Below, one piece after another: positions 9,873 through 20,428 of a stretch of DNA of 38,914 bases. Numbering within the stretch: the stretch's first letter is position 1; each line of letters opens with the position of its first letter. The notes beneath the pieces are model-generated. The model made no database searches. It was given only the letters and a program-made list of their open reading frames with translations, and had not been told where the DNA came from. Origin of the DNA: JALOAF01 sp035446765 (lineage in GTDB: Bacteria > Patescibacteriota > Gracilibacteria > Absconditabacterales > Absconditicoccaceae); NCBI GenBank assembly GCA_035446765.1, contig DAOTFU010000007.1, positions 1-38,914 of the forward strand, in the 5' to 3' direction. The position numbers were made by a program, and so were the translations under genes.

Positions 9873-10196
9873 TTTCGTATTTATATATGTATGTAAAAGA
9901 GCATTCCAAAGTCTGTCTTTTTGACAGAGTGGCTTCGTCGATGTTTGTTCAGCTTCATATTTAAGCAAAAAAAATAAAAAATCAAGACTTTTTTTATCAG
10001 TTTTCAACTGACTAATCGAAAAACGTCAAAAAATAGATTGATTTTGTCAAAAAAGATTTGACTTTGTCAAAGACATCATTAAAGTGAAAAGTGAAAAATT
10101 AAAAGTGAAAAATTTTGGTGTTTTGTTTGATTTAATTATTATGCAAAAATAGCCACAATTATTCACTATTTACTTTTAACTCTTAATTATATTTTT

Positions 10197-10823
10197 ATGG
10201 CTAGAAAACGCGAAACATTGGATGATATCCAAAGAGCTCTTATTGCTTTTTTCAAAAAAAATACCTCATGAGAGGGTATCACACTTAGAGAAATAGCATC
10301 AGCTATATGAGTAAACCATCCACAGACAGTGCTCAATAAACTCAATCAGCTTGTACTCAAGTGATATTTTGTCAAAGATAGCTCTTGATATAGATTAGTT
10401 AGAGAGAGTATTCAAAACAAGTTTGAAGATATTATCCAGATACCAGTTTTTGGTTTTGCTCAATGTGGTCACAAATGAAGAGCTGTGATAGATGATTATT
10501 CACAAGAAAAAATACCAGTTACACTGGCTTTTATAGGTACAAGCGATGTACAAAATTCATTTTTTGTCAGAGCCAAGTGAAATAGTATGGAGCCAAAGAT
10601 ACAAGATGGTGATTTAGTACTTATTCGCCAACAACCCAACTATGATCCAAATGATTTTGTATTTGTAGTACACAACGAATTACCAAAACTAAAAAAAGTT
10701 GTCAAACAAGAAGACAATTTCTATCTAGAATCTGTAAATAGATTTTTTGATAAGGTAGAACTCTCCAAATATGATACCACCAAAGTTATTTGAGTAGTCA
10801 AAAAGATAATTAAAAATATGTAA
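10197..10823 (+). CDS. lexA: LexA-like SOS repressor (S24 peptidase)
   Basis: This 208-residue repressor has an N-terminal winged-helix domain (about 1-70, TLREIASAIGVNHPQTVLNKL). The latent protease carries a Cys-Gly scissile site (C90-G91 in FAQCGHKG), Ser130 in GNSMEPKIQDGD and a lysine at about 166 in PKLKKV. LexA normally has Ala-Gly; Cys-Gly is used by UmuD and some phage repressors. RecA-stimulated self-cleavage should relieve repression. No obvious SOS-box palindrome stands out in the 117 bp upstream, so the operator is unknown. A stand-alone phage-type repressor is an alternative, but no phage genes adjoin. Confidence 0.85.
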
Positions 10824-10833
10824 GACAAATAAG

Positions 10834-10924
10834 ATTTCAGAAGATTGCAAAAAAATTACCGAAGATTGATTTTATGCATTTCATGCAGAATTAATCTTCG
10901 GTAATTTTACTAATCTTCTGAAAT
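10834..10924. repeat. Three-tier inverted repeat between convergent genes
   Basis: Nested arms: an outer 13-bp perfect pair (10834-10846 with 10912-10924), a 16-bp perfect pair (10852-10867 with 10893-10908) and an inner TGCAT/ATGCA hairpin (10875-10887). The outer and inner arms share CGAAGATT/CAGAAGATT wording, as if one arose from the other. It has no T-tract. It begins 10 nt after the lexA stop, and the last codons and stop of the minus-strand gene lie inside its right arm. It probably acts as a mutual 3'-end structure. Confidence 0.75.
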
Positions 10925-11695
10925 TACGAATATTTCATCCAAAAAGCAAGCATATAATTTCCCATCCACATATATACAATGTTTATCCAATCATATATCT
11001 CATTTTATTTCTTTCATATCTTTTTGAGATAATTCTTTTTCCAAATCTTTTTTATCAAAATTTTCCAGAAAATATTTTAGTTCTTTTAGTGCGGTTTCCA
11101 TACTAGCCTCATTATTTGACATAGACTTTGCTGTCTTTAGATAAATAAACATTAAAGCAAATTTGGCCCTCTGTTCATTAGTCATATTGTACCTATCGTT
11201 CCAATTGAATTTTTCTAGATCATCATAATCAGTTTTCATATTATACATACCGTTTTCACTACTACTTTTCAATTCACTCGTTACATTTTTTTCATTTTTT
11301 ATAATTTGATCTATATATCTCATCAACAAGACTCTAGTATCATAATCTGCAAAAACCTCCAATAAATTTTTGGAGTTTATTATTTTTCCCATTGCAGAAT
11401 ATTTTCCATTTTGATTTATTACTTCAAAATCTTCAGCATTTACCCACAATACCCTTTCTCATTTGTACCATATACCATCTTTATTTTTGATATAATTTCT
11501 TCATATATCTTCTCATATAGTTTTTACAGTTCCTTCATTTTCAATATTTTCTAGTTTATCTTTTTTTTCTGATCATCACAATAATTTAAATAATATAATC
11601 CAAATGATTGCTCATATCAAAGCAATTATAAATATTCTCCTGGCAATCAATAATATATTGTCCAATTTTCAGTCTTCTTCATCATAGTAATTCAT
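10910..11695 (-). CDS. Single-pass membrane protein of unknown function
   Basis: This is a 261-residue protein. A short acidic cytoplasmic head precedes one strong membrane helix (about 13-40, ending IIWIILFKLL). The rest is hydrophilic and should be outside. Two similar beta-like pieces, NKDGIWYKGERVLWVN near 70-85 and LDKHCIYVDGKLYACF near 240-255, flank a helical middle. I do not recognise the family. The gene stands alone, with lexA convergent and the ferritin-like gene upstream past a terminator. Its stop codon lies in a long hairpin. Confidence 0.75.
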
Positions 11696-11765
11696 TTCTC
11701 CCCAAAAAATAAGTAAATATATTTACTAAATACTTATAATTATTACAATATCTTTTTCAAGATAA

Positions 11766-11793
11766 GAAAAAAGCGGAGGAGTTCCACTTTTTT
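11766..11793. terminator. Intrinsic terminator after the ferritin-like gene
   Basis: On the minus strand AGTGGA, a 5-nt loop and TCCGCT form a 6-bp stem (one G-T), flanked by A and T runs that extend pairing and give a T-tract in both directions. It lies 23 nt after the stop codon at 11816. Confidence 0.8.
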
Positions 11794-11815
11794 GTATGAT
11801 AATATTATTTAAAGG

Positions 11816-12235
11816 CTACTTACCCAAAGATCATAAAAGATCTCTTTTGTGTTCTTCTTCATCCATCAATATGTCTTCTAGTATTCTACGTTTACCATAT
11901 TCACCCAAATCTTCAGCCATAGCAATCAATTCTTTGTATAAATTTATAGCTATTTCTTCTCATTTTAAATCTTGTTCCAACATTTCTTTTGAATCTTCTG
12001 ATGTTTCTCTTTTTTCTACCTCTATACTTGGTGTAGCTCACAAATCTCATATTATGTCTGCTACTTTTATAGCGTGAGCTAATTCTTCTTCAGCATGAAC
12101 CACCAATTCTTCTGCAATAGCATCATATTCTGGTCACGTTATTAGTGCTGCATGTTGTACATATTGGATTGAAGAAGCATATTCTCGTTCCAATGCTTTG
12201 TTTAATTTGTCTATAAATTCTTGTTTGTTTGCCAT
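11816..12235 (-). CDS. Ferritin-like di-iron protein (bacterioferritin type)
   Basis: This 139-residue four-helix protein has two carboxylate-histidine motifs. Helix 1 has EYASSIQYVQHA, helix 2 EEELAHAIKVAD, helix 3 GEEIAINLYKEL and helix 4 DEEEHKRDLL, giving the E...E-x2-H...E...E-x2-H ligand set of bacterioferritin/rubrerythrin-like centres. The heme-ligand Met is not obvious. The likely role is iron storage or peroxide detoxification. Codon 17 before EYASS is CGA; Trp is plausible there. It lies 24 nt downstream of the ClpC-type gene and is followed by a terminator. Confidence 0.88.
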
Positions 12236-12259
12236 ATTTATTTTATAAAATATAAAATT

Positions 12260-14974
12260 CTATTTCATCAATTGTTCTATAATTTCTGGTTCAATCTTGT
12301 CATGGATATATCTAGATATTGGTCTAGCACCATATTGAGGATCGTAAATTTCATCAATGATTTTTTTAATTTTTTTATCATCAAATTTTGGCATTTTCAC
12401 ATCTTTGTTCACTTTCCAAGTTTCCATAAATTCTTTTAGATCTTTTTTGAATATTCCAGTCAATATAGATTTGGCCAATGGCTTAAATACTATCTTATGA
12501 TCTATTCTATTCAACAATTCTGGAGTCATAAAGTCTTTCAACTCTTCAAATATTCTAGATTCAATTTTTTCAAAATTCTTTGCGTTTATATCGCTATCTT
12601 TGTTCTTGTCTGGATCAAATCCTATTGTTCATTTTTTCTTACTAAATTCTTCACTACCAAGATTTGAAGTCATCACTATTATAGTACTTTTGAAATCAAT
12701 CCATCTACCTTTGCTATCTTTTAACCTTCATTCATCCAATATTTGCAACAATATATTTAACACATCGCTTGATGCTTTTTCGATTTCATCCAAAAGCAAT
12801 ACGCTATAAGGTTTTCTCCTGATAGATTCTGTCAATTGTCCTCATTCATCGTAACCCACATAACCAGCAGGACTACCAATCAATTTACTTACAGAAAATT
12901 TTTCCATAAATTCTGACATATCCAATCTTACCACAGCTTTTTCGTCTCCAAAATAGTTTTTGGCAATCATTTTTGCCAAATAAGTTTTACCAACTCCACT
13001 AGGTCACAAAAACAAAAATGATCATATTGGTTTATTTTTTTCTATTACAGACAATCTATTTCTAGTAAGAGTCTTTACTACAGCATGTACAGCATCTTCT
13101 TGTCCAAATACATGATCTTTTAGCTCCTGATCTAGTGTTTTTAATTTTTCCAATTCAGATTGATTTACTACGTTTGCAGGTATTCAAGTTTTATCTGCAA
13201 GTACATTTCATATATCTTCTTTGCTTATAGTAGGTCTAAGATGTGTTGGCACATTTTTTCTTGTCCTAATTTTCAATAAGCTATTTTTCATTTCTTCTTC
13301 TTTTTCTTTCAATTCTGCCGCTTCAAAATAATCTTGATCTTCTATAGCTTTATCAATTTTCTTTTTGATTTTATCTATATCTTTTTCTATTTTTTTATAA
13401 CCATCGTCATTTTCTAGTTTTTTTTGTATTGTAGATTTTCTAGCACAAGCTTCATCTATGATATCCAGAGCTTTATCTGGTAGATGTTTGTTTAGTACAT
13501 ATCTTTTTGTCAATTTTATACTAGCTTCTATAGCTTCGCTAGATATTTGTACACCATGAAAATCTTGGTATGTTTTTTTCAATCATTCCATGATTTGATG
13601 TGCGACATTATCATCTGGTTCATTTACTATTACTTCTTGAAATCTTCTTTTTAGCGCTGCATCTTTTTCTATATGTTTTTGGTATTCATCATAAGTTGTT
13701 GCTCATATCAATTTAATTTTTCCTCTAGCCAGTAGCGGTTTCAACATTTGAGCTGCATCATTGTTGTCTTGACCACCAGCTCATATGATTGTATGCAACT
13801 CATCTATAAACAATATAATATTATTTGTAGGATCCATGGCTTCTTCCAGTATAGATTTCATCCTAGCTTCAAATTCACCTCTATATTTTGTTCAAGCCAA
13901 AAGTGTTCCCATATCCAACAAATAAAGTTTTTTATTTTTCAATTTTTCTGGCACATCTCATACCACTATTTTTTGAGCCAATCATTCTACTATAGCAGTT
14001 TTACCTACTCATGCTTCTCATATTAGCAGAGGATTGTTTTTATTTTTTCTCAAAAGCGTATAGATCACTTGATCTATTTCATTGTCTCTACCAATTATTG
14101 GGTCCATAAACCCATCTTTTGTCTCTTTGGTCAAATCTGTACCAAAATAATCTATTGTCATCTTTTTTTCTTCTTTTTTCCCAGATTTGATTTCTTCTCA
14201 TACTTCACTTTCGCTGTCACTTCATTTTTCTACAATTTCTCCATCCAAGGAATCTAATATGCCATTGATGCTGTGTAAATTGTTGATGTTTTGTATATCC
14301 ATGATTTTTACATTTTTTGAATCTAAATTTAACTTCTCAAAAAGTTTATCCAATAATTCTAAAAATGCAAATAAGCCAGACTTTATGATTACGGGATTGG
14401 ACAATAAGTTTTCACAGTTGTCCATTACCTTATCTATATCTATATTTATATTTTCACTTTCTAGATAGTCTTCAAATTGGATAGACAAATCAAAAAATGA
14501 TATATAAAATAGGACAATAAAGTCTAATTGATGTAGTCCATCTTCCAATATTTCTTCTATTTTCCTGCTCAAATTTTTGTTTAATTTTAACTCACTTTCT
14601 GTATCTAAGACTTCTAGATTATCTAGTTTTAGTCCTACTTTTTCTTGATAATACTTGTCCAATTTTTCAGTATTTTGTAGTCATGTCACATTGCAAAAAA
14701 GATCAAAATGCTGGTGATTTCTGATATATTGGTATATACCCCAAAACAAATTGTCACCGCTTATTACTCTTTGATTTTTGTGTATAGAAAGCCTATTTGC
14801 ATATTTTAGGCTAGATATTGCATATGGATTGAATAATTTGATATTTTTCCTCATTTCTTTGTTGTATGTTTTTGTTGTAAAGTAATTTATTTCTAATATT
14901 TTCTCATATATTTGCAAACGCAAATACACATATCTTATAAAAAATAAAATCAACATTTCAAGAGAAAATAGCAC
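12260..14974 (-). CDS. clpC: ClpC-type AAA+ protease/unfoldase ATPase
   Basis: This 904-residue double-AAA+ unfoldase feeds proteins to ClpP or refolds aggregates. A divergent N-domain (LKYANRLSIHKNQRVISGDNL) precedes AAA-1 with Walker A GEAGVGKTA (near 320), AGTKYRGEFEAR and FIDELHTI. A central UVR-like segment (EDQDYFEAAELKEKEEEM) marks ClpC rather than ClpB. AAA-2 has GPSGVGKTYLAK (near 655), LLDEIEKAS and the sensor-2 GARPISRYI. The first 25 residues are hydrophobic and may touch the membrane. The GTG start at 14974 is the longest choice; ATG at 14956 is possible. The linker between N-domain and AAA-1 is longer than usual. Confidence 0.92.
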
Positions 14975-15050
14975 TTTTTTATTTTTGGTGCTACATACTG
15001 AAAATCTTGCAAGTAGATAATATATAAATATAAACTATATTAGTTGATTG

Positions 15051-15116
15051 TGTCACCCTGAGCTTAGTCGAAGGGTATAAAATTTTTCATATCCTTCGCT
15101 ACGCTCTAGGATGACA
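15051..15116. repeat. Palindromic intergenic element with TGTCA/TGACA ends
   Basis: Starts TGTCACCCTGAGC and ends CTCTAGGATGACA; GTCGAAGGGTAT pairs with ATATCCTTCGCTAC. It shares its terminal bases and general form with 380-461. A shorter AGGATGACA copy follows at 15131-15139. It lies in the 187-bp gap between clpC and alr. Confidence 0.65.
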
Positions 15117-15161
15117 AAGAAAATTTATTTAGGATGACAATTTAAAACTTAATATATTTTT

Positions 15162-16292
15162 ATGAAAAAGATATTCAAAAAATTATTCAACCCAAAAGTA
15201 GAACCAATGAACAAAATATTTGTTCACAAAAAAAATCTACTTCACAATCTAGATTATCTACAAAATCTACATAGAGATGCTGCAATTTTTCCAGTTTTGA
15301 AATCCAATGCCTACTGACATGGCATAGCCCAAGTCTCAAAGATACTCAACAAAACCGATGTACCCTATATAGCTGTAGATAGTTTCCCAGAATATCAGAT
15401 AGTAAAATCAAACACAAAAAAACCAATACTAATACTTGGAGAGACCATTTCCAAAAATTACAAAAAATTTGACCTATCTAGGACTACTTTTTGCGTTTAC
15501 AATATTGAAACCATCAGTTATTTGGCCAAAAGACATAAAAAGATCAAAATTCACCTATTCCTAGATACTGGTATGCACAGAGAGTGAATAGATCAAAACG
15601 AACTTATCAATGTACTCGAATTTTTACAAAACCATCCCAAGATACATATAGAATGAGTAATGTCTCATCTCCATAGTGCAGATCAAAAAGAAAACGATTG
15701 AATCCAAAAGCAGATAAATCTTTTCAAAAAAATGTATCACACCATCATCGATTATGGACACAATCCAATACGAAGACATATCTGAAATAGTGCTGGAATA
15801 TTCAAGATAGATGACAATTTTTTCAATGCATACAGACCATGACTTTCTCTATATGGTTATTCTCCTTTGTCAGAAGATGATCTATACTTCAAGATGACTC
15901 AAAAATTAAAACCTTGTCTATCAATTCAATCCAAGATAATCACCTCACACACCATCTGAGCAGAGGAGTGAGTAAGTTACAACCATACTCGAAAATCTGA
16001 CAAATGAGATACTGTAGCTATAGTACCTTTTGGTTATGCTGAGTGACTACCAAGATCTGCTAGCAATGAGATATTTTTCAAGCACAAAAATACTTTTTTA
16101 CCACAGATTGGTACAATATGTATGAATCTCTGCACTATTGAGTGAAATCAAGACATATCAGTATGAGATGACATAGAAATCATTTGATTAGAGTGAAAAA
16201 ATTCAATTTCAGAATTACAAAAAAAATCAGACAGAATTATTTATGAAATACTTGTTTGATTAGATAAGAGCATTAGGAGAGAATTAATTTAA
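15162..16292 (+). CDS. alr: Alanine racemase
   Basis: This 376-residue PLP enzyme makes D-alanine for peptidoglycan. PVLKSNAYGHG holds the PLP lysine K47. LFLDTGMHREG, GVMSHLHSAD and HIGNSAG line the barrel. RPGLSLYGYSP follows. The second domain has the catalytic Tyr in GVSYNHT, then IVPFGYAEGLPRS and TICMNLCTI. The normal CMDM has become CMNL, so the usual Asp of that loop is Asn. CGA after YNHT matches a position often Trp or Phe. It stands alone between clpC and a large unknown gene. Confidence 0.93.
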
Positions 16293-16299
16293 ATAATTA

Positions 16300-16327
16300 T
16301 TGACTTTATTATATAAATAATTATAAA
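16300..16327 (+). promoter_or_regulatory. Candidate promoter for the 819-aa protein gene
   Basis: TTGACT (16300-16305), a 16-nt spacer and TATAAA (16322-16327); a TAAAAT two bases later would give 18 nt. The expected start point is about 27 nt before the ATG at 16362. Confidence 0.5.
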
Positions 16328-16361
16328 ATATTTAATATAGTTTATTTTTTCATAAAATTAG

Positions 16362-18821
16362 ATGAATAATAAAATTTCCGTTGATCAACCAGATTTAATA
16401 AATGAATCAAATATTCAAAAACGTACTGATTTTGATTGAAATATACTTGATGGAAGAGGACTGCCTAAAGTTTGAAAAGATTATGAACTTCAATTAGCTT
16501 TACATCAACGACATAAGGATTGACTTGAAAAAGAATTTAAAAATAGATTTTTTAAAAATATAGAATCATTAGAAGATTTTGAAGATTTAATGAAAGATTT
16601 ATGTGAACTTTTTGGCATTGATCCAAACAATTTTACAATAGCTGATGCTAAAATACTATTGCCATCATACGATAGTACCTGATATGATGCACAAGTATCA
16701 ATGTTATGATTGGGTAGCGGAAATTATAGTGAATATTTTAAACCAGTCTTTAGAAAAGAAGAAGATTGAGAATATACTGTTGCCATTCAGGATAGTACAG
16801 AATGAGTTTATCTCACAGAATGTTCAAAATGAAATTTATGGGATGCCTGTATGCAACAGGCTTTTTGTGCTTATAAAAACTATAAAAATAAATATTACCA
16901 ACATTTACTCAATATGACTAAATATATGGATCAATATCCATCTGATTCACTAAAATCAAAAGCAATGGCATCTATGGATTTTGATCTAACAGCAAAAGTT
17001 TTGTGAGTAGATTTAGAACAAGATATTTCTGAATGAGAGGTCTTTAGATTTTTACCAAAATATATAAATTATATCCCTAAATATGATTGAGATAAAAAAA
17101 ATATGATCCAGTTAGTGTGACATTTACAATATGATAAATCAAACAAGCAATATTCTTTACAATATATAGTCTGAGAAAATTCTTTTAAATATTGAGATGA
17201 AAGAAAAAACATAACTGTTTGAAGAAAAATTACAGAATTTAAATGAGATTCATTGCAACAGATTGTTAGGTCAGCATATGATTTTTTTTATATTAATTCA
17301 GATCTATTTGCATGAGATCAGTTCAATATTTGAGAAAGAGATGAAACAGAATTAAGAAATAATTTACGTTGGGAATTTAGCAGTAACAAAAAAGAAAATC
17401 TAAATAATTTATTGTTATCTTATAATTCCACACAAGATGATGCTGAAAAAAAAGAGATTCAGGAATATGTATCTTCGGTTGTAAATGTAGAATCTTCAGC
17501 TGCATATGTTTGCCAGTATTATCTATCTTTAAGTGTATTGTTTGATTTATCACAAGATTTACAAAAAACTTTAGCCCTACAGTCTATACAATCATGATTG
17601 ATTGGTAAATTAATTTGGCACCCAAATGGCATGAGTTTAAATGATGTTCGAAAAAAGAAATGAATTGATCTTGTAGAAAATCAAGAGCAAGTATTAAAAC
17701 AAATATATACAATTGAAGATGTGGAAAAGATAGCTCAATGATTTAATATTACAGACGAGGAACTATCAAAAGCAATATTAGATGTTTATCTTTTACATAA
17801 AATAGGGAGAGACAATCATTGATTTATTAAAAGTTATCATATAAATAGTCATAATACAAGTCATAGTGAAGTTACAAAAGATATTATATCTTTACTTAAT
17901 AAAGAAGATTTAGATTATATAAAGAGTCTAGAACTTGCATCATGATCACATATTTTAAAAGAAGATAACATAGCGAATTATATTGAAGACAAACAAACTA
18001 TACATTACAATGCTAATGACTTCCCATCAATTTTATGAGATATATTTTCTAATTCCAGAAATCGAAAGATATTAGACAAACTATGTGATGAATTCAATAT
18101 TACTGTAGAACAAATAGCACAAGATCATAAATCTAAATATGATCAAATAACACAAAAAGCTTCTGATGAGATTCAATCTAAAATCGATGATGATGAATTA
18201 GATTTATCAGCATTTTGTGATTATTTAGAGTGATTTTGAAAAAAACATGAATTATTTTCAGTCTGCAAGTATTCAGATATTAGACAGTTTTTTAATATGT
18301 TAATAAAAGATAACAAGCATAATTATACAAAAAAAGATGCATACAAATATTTTATAGACAATTTAGAAGTTAATAGTTTTGTATTTCAGGAATTATATTC
18401 AAAATATAAACAAGAAATAGAAAAAAACTCCAAAGAATATTGTGATGGATTTAGTGACTTTTTACGAGATATAGATCATTCTAACAACAAAAAAAAATAT
18501 CCAGAACAGCCATTATTTCTTGTTGAGCAATGAGATTCATTTATTGTAACAGACAATTTAGAAAAATATTGAAAAGAATTTATATCTACAATAAAGATTC
18601 ATAATTATGAGGATGGTTATTGAGAAACTAAAACTATAGCTTATATGTCAGACAATGATAGTTTTTTCGTTTCTAAATGAATGTCGGGTTGAAATTATTA
18701 TAAGAAACGACTAGATTCTCGAGATAACAAGTATTTGTGAGCCATCATTAAATCTATGCCAAAGGAATATCAAAAAGATTTTGAAGAAGGTAAATTAGAG
18801 GTTAAATATTTGATTAAATAA
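16362..18821 (+). CDS. Large hypothetical protein (819 aa)
   Basis: I do not recognise this protein. It is rich in Lys, Asp, Glu, Asn and Tyr, with no signal peptide or membrane helix that I can see, so it is probably cytoplasmic unless exported by a special route. The middle third (about 430-700) is mainly helical. Segments near 120-200 (SMLGLGSGNYSEYF; TEGVYLTECSKGNLWDAC) and the last 100 residues look beta-rich. Several Cys are scattered without a clear metal motif. It has its own promoter-like sequence and no partner on the same strand. The many UGA codons, all compatible with Gly, argue that it is native. Confidence 0.8.
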
Positions 18822-18865
18822 ACTCTATAAAATAAAAAATCAATATTTTTTTTGTTATAATTTCT

Positions 18866-19948
18866 CTAAAAAACTCCACAAGCTTTCAAGATATTGAAAA
18901 TTAGATAAACACAATATATTACTATCAACATATATCATATAAATTTTCCAGTTTTCCATCTTCTCAGGATTAGTACCGACAATATTGTTATCACAGTAGC
19001 AAAGAGCAGTATTATACTACTATTTAGATTGTGAGTATCTACGATTATTGTACTAGAAGTGCCATAGACTAGCATATACACAAAATACACAAATCCTAGT
19101 CCAAACAATATATCAAATATATTTGATCATACAGCATTGCTTATTGCCATATCTCATTTTCATCTTTTTGCTACTATGATAGAAGATATTAAATCTGGTA
19201 TGGAAGTACCAGCAGCCAGTATTGTAAGTCATATAATAGCTTTTGGTATGCTAAGTATCTCTGCTACATGTACAGCAGACTCTACCATAAAGTGTGAGAG
19301 TGCTGCTATCAGTACTATACTTACCACAAATGTTCGCCAAAAACTATTTTTTGATATATTTACATTTGGTATGATTATATCCAAGATTTTTGATGTAAAT
19401 CTGGTGATAGGATTTTTTTGTACATCTTCTTCTACATCTTTTACCGGATCATCTTTGATTTCGTAATTCAGCCACTTAGACCAATTTTTTACAATAAATA
19501 TGTATACTATGTATGACACTACAAATATTCAAGTCTCTACAAAAGTGATCTGCCCATCCCAAAAAGTGATCAACAACAAAACAATCGCTAGAGAATAAAA
19601 TATCAAATCACGTATGATTGGTTGCCAAGCCAGTTTTTTCACTTTTTTCATAGCTATGATAGAGGCTCATATGATTGCCAATATATTGAATATTGCTGAT
19701 CCAACTATTGTACCAGCTCATAGACTTTCATTTCATCATCATCCACCAAATATAGCAAAGATAGCAAATATTGAAGTAAATAATTCTGGAGCACTACTTC
19801 CAATAGCCATAAAAGTTGCTCAAGTCACCTCTGATGACAACTTCAATCTTTTTGATATTCTATCCAAAGCTTCTACAAAGTATCTATCACAAATTATTGC
19901 CAATAGATAGAAAGTCAAAAGCAATATAATACTATGGATTACAATCAT
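18866..19948 (-). CDS. Ca2+/cation antiporter (CaCA family, YrbG-like)
   Basis: This 360-residue inner-membrane Na+(or H+)/Ca2+ exchanger has about ten helices. The two inverted alpha repeats are visible: GATFMAIGSSAPELFTS in the first half with GTIVGSAIFNILAIIGA after it, and LTILAAGTSIPDLISSI in the second half with NAVGSNIFDILFGLG after it. The Glu and Asp in PEL/PDL are the ion-binding acids. A charged loop (KDDPVKDVEEDVQK) joins the halves. It probably exports Ca2+. It is convergent with the 819-aa gene, with 44 bp between the stops. Confidence 0.92.
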
Positions 19949-19979
19949 TTTTTATTTTATTTGAATAAATTTATTTCTT

Positions 19980-20094
19980 AATCACCCCAACCCTGTCTGA
20001 TCGATAGGCAGGACCTCTTTGAAAAAGAGGGGCCTTTATTTTCCAATTTTTATTTTCCCCTCTTTTTCAAAGAGGGGAATTAAAAGGGGTGATT
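19980..20094. repeat. GC-rich inverted-repeat element
   Basis: Outer arms AATCACCCC/GGGGTGATT are perfect, and inner arms CCTCTTTGAAAAAGAGG and CCTCTTTTTCAAAGAGG are both self-pairing and pair with each other. It carries CTGTCTGATCGATAGGCAG, also found with one change in the element at 23798-23912. Its GC content is far above the surroundings. No gene is inside. Confidence 0.75.
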
Positions 20095-20106
20095 TATTTT
20101 TTGATT

Positions 20107-20304
20107 TTAAAATTTCTTTATATCTTTTTTCATCTCTTTTACTCCATCCTCCAAAAACTTAGCCACCTTATTTACATAATCTGTCTTGGTCTCAAATATA
20201 CCTCATTCCACATTTTCCTGTTTAATATTTTTTTCTACTTCATTGAAAAAAGATCCTGCCATCAAGAAATTTATAAGCCATCTATTAAATCTTTTTCCAA
20301 ACAT
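20107..20304 (-). CDS. Small hypothetical protein (65 aa)
   Basis: A 65-residue basic protein beginning MFGKRFNRWLINFLMAGSFF, followed by a charged helix. The N-terminus is amphipathic and could bind a membrane. It contains one UGA read as Gly. No family is recognised, and no ribosome-binding site helps to confirm it. It sits between an inverted-repeat element and the divergent 3D-domain gene. Confidence 0.5.
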
Positions 20305-20428
20305 ATTTTATACAAATACAATAAACAAAATAATACTATCAAAAGTTTTTTCTTTTTCAAGTTTAAAAAATAATTGATTTGCTTACAGATCTTTTTATAG
20401 TATCCAATGATTTATATAATATCTCCAT

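Noticed and set aside
9873..10079. N-terminal extension of the four-helix-bundle protein
   Set aside because: Open in frame, but family members begin at the residue encoded at 9872, and the extension is repeat-like; noted as an alternative only.
14222..14974. Two separate small proteins upstream of the ClpC ATPase
   Set aside because: They are in frame with the AAA domains across UGA codons and form its N-domain.
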